Assembly: GCA_030549495.1 (NCBI GenBank)
Contig: JAUIRK010001047.1
Span: forward strand, 248,001 to 312,000
Reading direction: 5' to 3'
Source of the DNA: Nectonema munidae
Lineage: Eukaryota > Nematomorpha > Nectonematoida > Nectonematidae
Length of the DNA: 64,000 bases
This document shows, one piece after another, positions 1-12,300 of this stretch. The translations under genes and the position numbers were made by a program. The notes beneath the pieces are model-generated. The model saw nothing but the letters and a program-made list of their open reading frames with translations. It ran no database searches and had not been told where the DNA came from. How positions within the stretch are numbered: the first letter of the stretch is position 1; the number at the start of each line of letters is the position of its first letter.

Positions 1-2215
1 TTCAAGGCGGCAAGCAGAGACTATCGTATGCACAAAATGTTGTCAAATAGTTTGAGTCAAATCCAATAAATGAAAGTATTACTGAAGGGTTTTGATCTGT
101 TCAAGTTGAGTTTTCGTAGCACATCCGCCACCATTTTCTAAATATTTATGCATGCATCGTATGATATGTGGAAGTACTTTGAAAGAAATAGTTAAACGAC
201 TTTTTTCATACTCAATTTTCGTTTATTTCAAAAAAAGTCACAACTTGTTAAAACTGGTGTACAACTTGGACCAACGCAGGCACTTTAAAGATCAGTGAAC
301 AATCTATCATTTAACTCAATGATCATTATGCAACCATTTTGTATGGGTGTTTAATTTAACAATTTATGCGTTATTGTCCTGTATAGGAGCGCATAGGAAC
401 TCGAATTTTCAATGGAATTCTCATTACAGATTAATCAAATCGTTTGCTTTGCGCGAACTAAATTTGGATAACTACTTCGATTAATTATATAGAAAATTAG
501 ATATTAAGTTTTTTTTTAAATACATGAGAACTTCCTGTATTTGAAAAAGGGTGTGACTTTTTACCAAAAAAATTAAAAATATAAAAATTTATTTCCATTA
601 ACAGTTTTACATAAAAATATATATAGAATTTTAACATTGTTTTTTCTTTCTAAACCGCGCGTATTTCTTTGAAATCTCATAGAAATTTTCAAAATTCAAA
701 ATAAAATTTTCAAAGTTCACTTTTTCATGAATAAAACATTTAATTAAAATAAATTTTTATCAATTTATATTGAAAATTTGAAAAGTACGAGAAGAATTTG
801 GGCCATTTCAGTAAAAAATCTCATTCAATTTTGGCGCATACCCCTGAAAAAAATCTCACGTAACCGAACCTTCAAACTTTATCTTTTTATTCTTACTTTT
901 CATAGATCTCAAACAAAAGATGATATTTTAGTCTCTCCCCTCCACCCATAAAAGAAGTAGCGTCCATCAAAAAATCCTTATAATGAGCTATACTTTTTAT
1001 CTTTTATATCCAGATTTCACTCTGCTGCAGTTACTGCATGTTTAGCGTAAGAATATGGTGTCTTATTCACTTCATTCGCCATATGGAGCGTTGGAATCTA
1101 AGGAGAGTTAGGATATAATGCTGAAATCTATTGCCTTTTCACATTTTTATACGTCAATCAAAATTTGTGAGTTTTTTTAAAATAAATACAAAAGAGAACT
1201 AACTTGTTCATGTAAAAATAATAAATCTTTTATGTCAATTTTTTTTAAAAAAGTCAACTTTTTTCTCAAAAGATTAAATAAATTGAGCTGAAAACATTTG
1301 TAATCAAAAAAATTTTTATTTCGAAGTAAAGGATCTTTGATGGTCTTTCTTGCATTTACTTGAAAATAGTTTCAAAAGTTTTTGAACACAAAGTTTTAGT
1401 TAAGATTCAGATCAATTAAAAAAGTCTTCCCTGTTAAATTAAGTTGATGTTAAATTAATCTATGTCGGATCTTTTGGAAGCAAGATTCGAAAATCGAACT
1501 ACTCAAAGTCCTAATTTTCTTCTCGCATAATTTTGCCGTTTCGTTTTAAAGATTTTGAAAGAGGGTAAAGGATTAAACGACAGCAGTAAACGTTATGCTG
1601 TATAAAAAATTCTTACCATCTTTTCCATATTCACCAAATTATTTCTACAAAAAGTTTTATTTCCTTCATTGATGAAAACCAAGTCTGAAATAAATTGGTA
1701 TGATTAATTTTATCAACCAAAAATGTATACTTTTACACTTAAAAATAATTTGTCTTTCTAAAATAGTACAAAGTACGCCTTAAGAACATAAATTTTTTGG
1801 TTGTTGTACTTCCCCACCCTTTAAATCCGGGCACTAACTTTGACATTTTATTTTCGAAGAGACAATTTTTATCTTAAAATTATGCCAGAAGTCAAAAGTT
1901 ATTTATTCCTCAATGATCGGTCTACTGAATGAAAGTCATTGTTCAGGCTTTCTTGATTTATGCAAGAATTCTTTACAAGTATTGTAAACGTCGCTTAAGT
2001 CAAGCACATGTGGACTGGGGAACAAACTTCCATCCAGCCGATCTTCGGATTAGACGAATATTATTTTTTATAATTAATATACCATGAAAAACTATAATAA
2101 ATTTAACTATCAATAGAGTAGCATTTTAGTTGTATTTTAGAAAAAAATAGAATTCCGAAAAAGATAAACTAGACTTGCAAAATTGTGAAATAGTGTGGTA
2201 TATAAAAATAAAAGA
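1..2215. other. AT-rich non-coding stretch
   Basis: No convincing coding exon, RNA gene or mobile-element terminus was found here on either strand. It is AT-rich with many homopolymer A/T runs and would be 3' flank or 3' UTR of Epac if the gene ends near 2.2 kb. Confidence 0.5.
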
Positions 2216-2219
2216 AAAT

Positions 2220-2450
2220 TCAAGTTATATCGTAACTAAAGTAAACAAACATCATTGCCAAATTTGTTGGAATGATACAATGTTCCATGATCTCACAAGT
2301 TGTGTCTGAACACCGAAAAATGTATTCAAAATGTACTAAAGTTTCATGGCAAATATTTTTATGGGTAACAATTGGTGAAATAAAAATATAAAAGATCTTG
2401 CATGACATTTTATTATTTTTATATAATTGGAACATCTGAAAAGGGTGCCA
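2220..2450 (-). CDS. Candidate C-terminal Epac exon (doubtful)
   Basis: Downstream of the last secure Epac exon, one minus-strand frame contains THKNICHETLVHFE followed by a C-terminal stretch ending at a stop near 2220. The L-V-x-F-E spacing and a following Thr resemble the last conserved block of EPAC (D-N-L-V-N-F-E-K-M, then A-N-T-A-R-T). An acceptor TTTTCAG sits at about 2442, but its phase does not match the phase-1 donor at 3171. This may be a diverged exon with another acceptor, a pseudo-exon or chance similarity. Confidence 0.3.
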   Translation of the reverse strand, partial: WHPFQMFQLYKNNKMSCKIFYIFISPIVTHKNICHETLVHFEYIFRCSDTTCEIMEHCIIPTNLAMMFVYFSYDIT

Positions 2451-3170
2451 AAGTTTGTTGGACCATTTTAAATTTTTACTCTGTATAAGTAATTTGTTAC
2501 GGAATTGAGAAAAAAAAAATAAAAATATCAGAAAAAGACTGAAGTTACATTGATAGCAAAAATAGGAGACGAAGCAAAATAAAGTTATATTTAAAGGATC
2601 ACTTTTCATGCAAATAAATTACAAAGCATAAATAATAATACAATTTGCTTAGAAGTAAATTCTTTTAAAGAAACTTTGTTTACTACTTTGCGGATATTTT
2701 TCATAAAAACGGTTGGACATAATAAAAGAGAAGCTAAATTTTGCAAAATATTAAATGAAGAAATAAATTATGGTGAAAAATAATTCGTTTTAAACGTAAA
2801 GAGTATTATAATAAAAAGTTACACTTTTATAACGCATAAAAGTTTATACATAAAATTAAGAATTTGTCTGTCAATGAATTTAGCTTAAATGAATATGCCG
2901 CGATAAATTTACACTGAACGTGGTTTACAATCACAAACCTTGATAACAAAACGTTTTCTTTAGAAGTTTTCCAGCCAAAATGTCGCTAATGAGACATTTT
3001 TTATCATTTAGTTCGGTAGAAGGCTAAGATACAGCAGAACTTATGGAAGGATCAAAATTCAAGCATTTCAGATTTTATGAGTTTTGCGCTAAACTCTTCG
3101 AAGTATTTTTTGGAAATAGTGAAATGTTAAGGCCTAAAAGTGATTGACGTGGAGATTAAAAAAAGTAAAC

Positions 3171-3309
3171 CTTTCATGATGAGCGGAAAGAATGGCACAA
3201 GAGGAGCTGGAAGCCGAGACATGTATAGGCGATAGGATCTGTGGTTCATGGATGGATCGAGTAACGTATTGAACTCATCTAGCAATCTCTTGTGCTTCGC
3301 AGACAACTT
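3171..3309 (-). CDS. Epac: Epac exon: CDC25/RasGEF catalytic hairpin region
   Basis: The exon is 139 bp, with acceptor TTTTTCTCATTAAAG, phase 0 in and phase 1 out at [30 protein letters not shown] and [11 protein letters not shown] match EPAC K-L-P-S-K-F-K-K-F, D-P-S-R-N-H-R-A-Y-R-L and P-L-I-P-F-M-P-L-L-I-K. The N-x-R-x-Y-R core is the part of the GEF that lies next to the helical hairpin displacing nucleotide from Rap. Confidence 0.92.
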
Positions 3310-6300
3310 CTTTAATGAGAAAAATAACATTGTATTATGGATCTTTGCAAAATCCAAATCGACAGAATACAAGTATTCAGCATAGGACAAAAGCCCAATC
3401 ACAATTGACCTTGATGGCACAGAAGCCGAGCTTTGTGAAACCTATGCTTCCATTGCCATACGGCATTCGCCCTACGAATATTTTGTCGGAATGCCATACG
3501 TTTCGCTGTTAAGCTTATGAAGAGATGGAAAAAATTTTTGCCAGACGGACATTTGGCGGAATGGACCATTTTTCATGTAACTCGTAGTAGATAAAATTAT
3601 TCATCACATGTGCATAGAAGGTAAGAATAATAAAAGAAACAAAAATTACGCTGCAGACTTGTATTAAGCACAGCTTGTATATTTTCGGTGAAATGTCGAT
3701 TTCGCTAAATGTCCGTTCAATCAAATGTCCAATCACGTGGATTTTTTTATGTTTGAAAACATTTTTGAAGAAGAATATTACAAAAGCAAAGACAAGCTTC
3801 TGATCTTACCTTTGGTGTTTTACCAGGAGAAAAGTTTTTAATAGCAACATCATTGATCTCTATCATATTCAATACGAATTTTAAAAGTTTACTTACTTAC
3901 ATTTCTAGCAATGGACCCGTATTCTATAAGTATATATTTTTTAAAATGTCCTTCGCTAAGAAGTCTCGGCCCTGGGCCCACTGGCGGATCTAGAATCTCC
4001 TTAGGAGCGGGGTTTTTTGGGGGCGAAAACTTTAAAAAATATTTTATAGTATATAAAGCTTTAATTCTCTTTTCATATATACGTTTAATTTTGCATAATT
4101 ATATTTTTTATTAATATTTATTTAATAAAAGAATATCAAATCTCTATATACTGCCAATAATTTTTCAAAATTATTTAGCCAAACTTTCGAAAGACGTCTG
4201 GGTGGGAGGAGGGCTAAAGCGCCTTCAAATCCCCTCTGTATCTGCAGCTGCATGAGCCCATGTATGAGGGTACTGAATGCACACATTTCTGGTAAAATTG
4301 TGAAAACGAGAATAATTAATTAGTAAAATAATTAACACATCATTTTTTTAAAGAAAAGAGCTCAAAGAAACCGTCACATTGTTGATATGGAAGTAGGAAA
4401 AATGTTTAACTCCACTTTTTACAAGCTTTGAAAGGTATTCTGCATCGCTATGATGGAAAGTTGTTATAATTTTCTTAAATGTGCGTAATCCGCCACTCCA
4501 AGTTAAACTCGAAAAAGACTTTTGCACTGCGCCTGCTGGCTCCGCAGGTGTAACTAGTGATTTGTTTAAGCTAGCTTCCTTTAAAATAGTTTGTTCAGTG
4601 TTTTTACTATTTTGTTGGTGTATTTTTTTTATAAGAAAGGCTGTGGATGATTTAGGCGATGCGTTTACACATGTGCTCACCCTTTCCTAAGTGATACTGC
4701 TGCTTCCTAGATAATAGAACACTCAAATTATTGAATGCTGCCCCAAAATTTGATTTCTGTTGATTTTAAAACGACAAAAGAGCGCAATAATTCGCCAATT
4801 TTTTTTTAAAGTTTTAGAAAGTTAGTCTAAAAATGTTACGCGTTTCACTTCTTGAGCACTTGATATTGAAATTACATCGATTTTTAATTTTATATATCAA
4901 GGATTTAAATGTTATAAAAAAATTTCATACAAAAAAACCTAACACTCTGAAAATTTGGTTCTCAAAATTAAAATTCGTCCCAAAAATTTCCTACTTTACA
5001 GTATTTATCTCACTTTCTGGAATGGCTGCAAAATAATCAGGCCATGTCGTATATCATTGTATACAATAATTTGATAAAATGGAGACATCTTAGACAGGAT
5101 TTGAACCTATGTGAGTCAAACGCACATGTGGAATACCAGTTGCAACTTAGGAATAATAATTTAATCAACTTATTGCATATAAACACAGCAAGATATTCTC
5201 TCTGGTTACTGGATGTATTAGATACTATCTATATGTAGTATATAGGAAAAATGTGGCATATTATAGGAGACTTCCTATATGCTAAATGGTATGTATAATA
5301 CAGTCAATCCCCGATAATATAATAATATAATCTAATATAATATTGATAATATAATAAGATAAACTAATATTGAAAAACTACTAATATAACTCAAATATTT
5401 TAACAAACATTTGAAAGGGATGACTTGAAAAAAAATTAATGAAGTCAAACTTGTTTAAACCGGAACTTGAGAAAACCCAAATCTTGCTTACAAAGCGATA
5501 TATTTACTTTTCCCAAAAAAATTTTCTATAATTGCTTAAACTTTTGTATATACAGGAATTTGTTTATTTTGAATACCTGATGATATCCCAGATGACACAC
5601 CATAAGTTTGGGACTGAAAAGTCATTGCAAACAAAAATTCAGTTTCTTTACATAAACAAACGTGATATCCTTCCACAAATATATATATAACGGAATTGGT
5701 GACAGTTTGCCGATCTGCAAGTGTAAGACATTTAAATTTATCAACATTTATTCAATATCACATTTTATTTGGAACTGTACATAGAAATAGTTTCCATTAG
5801 AACTAGGAAAGGCATTTTCACACATCAATATATTCACGATGGAATAATTTTTTTTGCCGGTAAATTGAGAACCGCCAAACTGGGATCGTACCATATAACT
5901 TATTTTTCAACAATAATGTATGAAAATGGGTAAGGGTGAGGATAATGGCTACTATGCTGTTAATTGCCAAGCTGGAAATAAGGATAAGCCCCTATTCTTC
6001 GAGAAACGTTTATAATAGAAGGCAGGAGTCTCAAAGAGATTCAGACAGCATATCTCTAGATCTGCCTTATCATGGCCATTTCGTTTTTATGTAATGACCT
6101 AGAGGTGAAAGGCGAAAACATGCTCTATATACCGTGTAAAATACTTTAGAATAAGCTCGTCTCAGAAAAGTTGTTGTTGTAGAAGAGAATAACCCTTGTT
6201 CCAGATTACCATTGCCTTGTGATTTCAACTATTGGCTGAGTTGAGGCTAAATGTTTTCAACTTTAAACAAAATGTTTAGCGACACAAAGAGCAGTGGCTG

Positions 6301-9300
6301 GTAAACTAAATCGAATTTCGATACTAAATATTGTATCTAACATCCATTACTAATAATAATTAGTAATTCCTAAATAGTAATAATGCTAGTAATAGATAAA
6401 TTCAAAACTAAATATTATTTAAACGGAATGAAATCAAAAATCTGAAATATTGCAGATTAATACGCGATAATAATATTGTCAGTCAATATCGGAAAGTGTT
6501 GCTGGAGACATATGGAAAACAAATGTCCAAAAGTAAAATGTAAAAAGATTGAGAGAATTATAACATTGAAACTGGAAAACTGCGATTATTTTGAAGAATT
6601 ATGGAACGTAGAAAAAGAAAGAAGCCTGAATGAAGAATCACCAAGTTCGGGTGAGCTGAAACAGATGTAGAACCAAATTAAGTGCGAGATACTATAATAC
6701 CAATGAAATGAAATAAAGCTCTTAGATTCAGTATTGTGAAATTCTTACAAATTGACAGAGCAATTAAAATTGATATGGAGAACAGAAGTTGTACTAAATG
6801 ATTGGAAACGAGTTTAATATCTCTGATATTTGAGAAGGAAGTTTAAAAAAGAGAAATCAGAAGATTTATTGAAAGGTTGTTGGAAAAACGAACACGTAAA
6901 GTGGTGAAAGTTGAGTCAAAGGAATTTGGCTTTATGCCAAGCAAAGCACAGTAGACACAATCTTGATTCCTAGGCAACTCATAAAAAAAGAATTGAGCGA
7001 AATCTGCCAGTATTTTTGATTTTGTAGATTAAATGGAAAGAATTAAGCGAACGTAAAAGACAAAATGATGGCGTTGAGAATAAAGGCATGAATATATTCT
7101 GCAATAGCTAAAACTGAAAAGATTATGTTGAGAAAGATGGTGAAGGGTAATTGAAAGACATGATTAGGGACGAAGAAATGAAAAGGAGAACTACTAGTGC
7201 GCTGATTAAGATCGAATGAGATTAACCTCTGCTCGTGTGGGCATATCCTGAAAAGATATCCGATATCGGTTCTCCTAAAAAAAAAAAAACAACCAACTTT
7301 AAAAAATTTAAAAAAAAAAAAAAAAAAAATTTGGAAAAAAAAACAAAAGAAAGGGGGGAGGGGGGGGTGGCCCCCCCCCCCCCCCCAGAAAAAGGAGGAG
7401 GAAAAAAAAAAAAAAAAAGGGGGGGATGATGTTGTTTATAATGATGTGAATAAAGTGGTATGGTGAAATATATCTCTATTTGCTAACTTTCCCCATAGAG
7501 TATGAAAATCGTATACGTGTCATTAACGTGGTTCACATGAAAGGTGACATTTGCATAGTTTTTATTGTGTAGGAGTGTGTCTTACAATTGAAAACCGCAT
7601 ATTTAGGGTAGGGTGTCCACCCGGGGATCCTCATCGCCCATTCCCCGGGGAATTTCTGAAATTTTTACTCCTCGTCCTCGAAACTCATTCCTCGACTCCC
7701 CGAGGAGTTTTCAGATTTTCCATTTGCTTCTGTGCTGAACCCGTTTGATGAAAATTTTAGGCTAATTTTATAGTTTTAAGTCAAATCAAATTTTTAAATA
7801 TACATTTTTTGATGAAACAAAAAAGTTGTATTAAAGCAGAAATAAAATAATGAAAAAAACGTTTGACCTTTATTTGGAAACAAAAAGAAGGCCCGAAGTT
7901 TTGGAAAATTTGTTTAAGAATTTTAAAAGCATAAAACCAACATCTGTAGACTCCGAACGAGTGTTTTCATCAATGAGTTATTTTTCTACGAAAATAGGAA
8001 ACCAGTTGAACGATGAAACTTTGAATGACCTAGCATTTCTTAGATATTTTTTTACATTTTTTAATAATAATTTTATTCAACTTTTGAACTAATAAAAAAC
8101 TTTCAGAATACTTTATATTCTTTCATTTTAGAAGAGTTTTTTTATTGTTAAAAAATCGCTTTTTCTTCCCCGGGGAAATATTTCAAAAATTACGAGGTCC
8201 TCGTTCCCCGGGGAAATGAAAAAAGGACCTTAAAGTGGACACACTAATTTAGGGTATTTTGTAAAAACCGAAATATAGTCGGAATCGAAAAAAAATGTTT
8301 ATTTCAAGCAACTACGGTTTAGACGAGTTTGACTGGATTAGGATTCGTGAGGAGCGGATTAGCGAGACGCCGCTGTAATTTCCTTTGGAGCAAAATGATT
8401 AAATTCAATAAAAGTGAAGCGTTATCTTACATCCAAAGTTTGGGAGAGTCGGCAAACAGCAGGATTGTTTATACCGAGGACAATTGCAAAGAAGGAAAAA
8501 AAATTAGAGAGCCTTTTACATCTGCGAAAAAGTCAGAAATAATGGAACATCGTTTTTATATGGATAAAGGGGAAAAGTAAAGTAAAAGTACTGCAGAGCA
8601 ATCTTCAGCACTTTTTTCAAGAAAAGAGCGCGTCTTTGGGTAGAGTTGAGCAGACAAATTTCAGTTATGACCCAAAAGTGTAGGAGATTGAATCGAGATA
8701 GAAAGTGTTTAAGCCTCTCTGTTTCACTACTCGTAAAAGAAGGCTTCACAGCTTCCATTATAACTTCATTCTGGTGAGAAAACAAAGTTAAATAAATATA
8801 TTCCTAATTTCTTGGCTTATACGTTTATTCACAAAAGGAGACAATTGATTGGTTTAAAAGAGCATTTTTCATTGGTTAAAATTAGTTATTTAAAATGGCT
8901 TTTTTCTTTCCTTTCATCTTATTTTATTATTAATTGGCTGTATGTAACTTGATATAACATTCCTTCAAATAAAAGATATCTTTTCTCAATTAAATCAAAT
9001 TTTTCATTTTTAAAATTTTATCCCATTAAAATATTATTTATGCTTAGAAATGCTATATTTACTTTCATAGAAAACATCGTTAATATAATCATTATGCCAC
9101 TTTACCACACTTCTCATCTTCCGCGCCCTGTGCCTAAGGGCCCAAGAGAGGTGTCTATAGAGACCACCATTTTTTTAACTATCAAACACATACCTTTGTT
9201 GAGCCGAATTTTTAAAGTAATAAAATTGTTTAAGTCTTATATAATAGGTAAGTAAACTTCTACGCTAACCAATTAAATTTCGAAGATTTGTGTTTTAAAA

Positions 9301-12300
9301 AATATGATTATAATACTGTAATATAATATTCTAAAAATAATTTCTAAAAACCGAAGAAAAATTTTCTTTGATTTCTAACTTTTCTAAATGATAAAAAGAA
9401 TTAGGTGGATAAAAACATAAAAATAACTTAAATAGAGTAAATCCCTGTTATCCGGCCTTCACTAACCCGAATCCTTCATTATTCGTTCAAATAAACTTTT
9501 CTTTTTGAAGATTTTCTTCTCAAAATATTAAAATGTTTGAATTATATTAGCAATATTTCAGTAATATTATGATATTATTTTCGTAAATTTTACAGCCAAA
9601 ATTATGATTTTTTACAATTTGGGCAATTTCATTATCGGAATAATTAAAAAAAAAATTTTGGATTAATGAGGGTTGACCAATTTCGGTGTTGAGTAAATTA
9701 AAGATTAATTTCTCTATTTCAAAATACTCAATAAGGACAATTGAGTTCCAGTGTAAATATCGGTAAGTAAAAGTATCAAAATGACAGCTACTCAAAGTGA
9801 AATGGGAAGAGAAAAAAGTACGCCATTTTGGTGGGATTTTAATTAATCTCTCTTTATACAACGACATATATTCAAAAGAATAAGTATATAATAGTTTCTT
9901 TATTTTGAAAATAAAAATCTTAATTTTTAAAAAAGAAATTCTTTTTATTTGAATGCCCTTACTCAAATTGTAAATTTAGAAGAAAATTGTGATTTAGATT
10001 TGGGTTTGCATAGTGGTTTGAGATCGTGCGATTTTTCACAAAATGTGTTACTTCTTTAATTTCATGATTAATTGTCTTGAAGATAATAAGATTTTAATAT
10101 TTTTCATTCTCAAAATTTCTTTAAATATTTTTGGAAGTAAAGATGTTGTATTTATTTTTTTTCCAATGAGACATGATCCAGGCACGTGGTTTTATGTTAA
10201 TAACCCGTTTACGCGCAATGATTCTTTGAAGAAACTCACACGATAGCTCTTTTCATTGTCTGCTTGTCTGGGCTTAAATGTGTTAAGCATGTTTTAATAC
10301 CTTTTCCTACTTTTTCATATATAGTAAGGTTACTACTTTTCCTGAGAAGTTTCTGGTAATCCTGGGTCGGCCTTTACTATATATCATCATAGATATTAGA
10401 ATCCCAACCAACAAGAATATTCACTCACGAAGTATAAAAATAGAGTATCACATAGAGGAGGTGGTTTCAAAAAGCATAGCAACAGTTCAACGTTATATAT
10501 AGGATAGCAAATTTCTAAAGAGAAAAGGAAGAAGAACTTACTGTTGTTATTGAGGAAAATAATTCCCAGTCGTGTTCTGTTAAAATGTTGGCAAAGTCTT
10601 TAGCGCTAAACGTCTCTATGATGGAAAAGGTACTGAGTTTTGAAAATGCATCAATATCGTGGAACTTAAACATTGAAATACGTTGTATACAAGCAGAGAT
10701 AACTACATCTGGCCGAATCACATTTTTACTCGTTCAGGTTTTAATTTGATTACAGGTAATTTGACGCGGATCATTTCACTCCCATGCTCGAGCGGACTAC
10801 AGAATCAAAAAATGAATGCTTTATTATTTTAATGAACCTACATTTAAGTAAAAAATTGCAAACTTATGTTTAGGATATAACATTAAATATCATATTTGAA
10901 ACTTAAATAAATTGTTGAAAGACAAAATGATAGAAAATTTTGATTTTTGAAAAAATTTTAACGTAGTTTAGGATATTCTTCCGTTTACTGAATTATTTCC
11001 ACGTAGCTTATGTTGTCCACAGACCAGTGTTTAGCAATCTATAACAGGACTATCTAAATAACTAATTAATAATAATTAACTACCTGACTGGAACAATTAG
11101 TAAAATTAATTAATAAATAATAAAAAATTCTATAACAAATTTGAAAGTTTACTTTTAATATCACGACTGAAATTACTTAGAGCAAAATTGTCCATCAGCC
11201 AAATCAACAAGAGTCAATTTTCCCGCATCAATTACTCAATAAGAAATGTACCGTTTAACAGTCAAGTTCTAGATAACATAGTTCCTAGATAATAATCCTT
11301 TTTATATTGAATCCTAAGTATATTTTAAAATTTTTTGAATATAAAAACCACTGTAGCATAAATGTATTTGTGGACATAAAAATATTATAATAGATATTAA
11401 TAGCTTCGTTTATCTGCCACTCGATTATCCGACAACCACGCTAACAGACAAGCTACTGACTGACTATGACCGATTTTTCAAAGTTTTTGTTCCTCGTTAT
11501 TCCGATATTCACATTTCGACACCGAAAGTGCTTCAAAGCAAACTAATTTCATTTAAACATATGTGTAAAGTTTGTTAATCCAACAGACAAAACATTACAA
11601 TGTTATATTTCATAATACATTTTTAAGACTGGCGGTGAGATAGTACTTGCAATATTTTTCATATGCTTTAGAAGTTGAAGTAATCATTTTTGAAAGATTT
11701 TTTCCACATTAAACATAAGCACTATGTATGCTGCTTTATTTATAGCATTACAAGTTCAGGTGAAATGTTTTCAAATTCAACTGAAATGTTTTCAAGTAAG
11801 TTAAACCTATAAGTAAGGTAAAATGTCCGATCTTTTTTTTTCAAAAATTTTTTATTTGAAAATCGAAAATTTAGCCTTTGTCACCCGAGTTTTTTTAAAA
11901 AGGTAATTAAAACATTAGCTTTTTTTTGTAAAAAGTTACATATAAAAAATTTTCTTAGATTAACAAACATTATGAATAACTTTAATTTTTATTATTAACT
12001 TAAGATATATAAAGCTTAATTTCGGCATCTTTTAATTTTAAGACCCAATAGTTTTTAAAAATTATCAAATTTATCTAAAAATTATTGTATATACTTAATT
12101 ACTAACTATATAATTATTTCCATTTTTAGAAGTTTAAAAGCTAAAAAAATTACTGAAATTTCATTAATTTATTATTTTTTTTAATTTAAATGAGTGAAAA
12201 AAATTAAAAAAAAAATCCATAAATATTCAGAAGACTTTTTGAAATACGGATTTATTCCTTCACTTCATGATGAAAACTTACCTTTTTGCCTCATTTGCAA

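Noticed and set aside
2220-2609. Whole 129-codon minus-strand frame as one gene
   Set aside because: Most of it is hydrophobic low-complexity AT-derived sequence; only the C-terminal part resembles an Epac block and is listed separately as doubtful.
3315-3512. Plus-strand frame with LPLPYG, faintly recalling manganese superoxide dismutase
   Set aside because: The similarity is limited to a few residues, no neighbouring block fits, and the frame overlaps the Epac exon antisense.
4348-4680. 110-codon minus-strand frame upstream of the 3309 Epac exon
   Set aside because: It contains no recognisable domain, does not match any EPAC segment and has no supported splice context; left unassigned.
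5090-5115. tRNA-like B box (GGTTCAAATCCTG on the minus strand)
   Set aside because: No A box at the right distance and no cloverleaf; too weak to call a SINE or tRNA.
5560-5690. Minus-strand peptide [10 protein letters not shown] as the missing Epac GEF segment
   Set aside because: Only a few residues match, the spacing is shorter than in EPAC, and no acceptor of the required phase precedes it.
9547-9966. 139-codon minus-strand frame
   Set aside because: Low-complexity Ile/Lys/Phe/Asn composition typical of AT-rich DNA; no motif, no splice support, not homologous to the neighbouring Epac exons.
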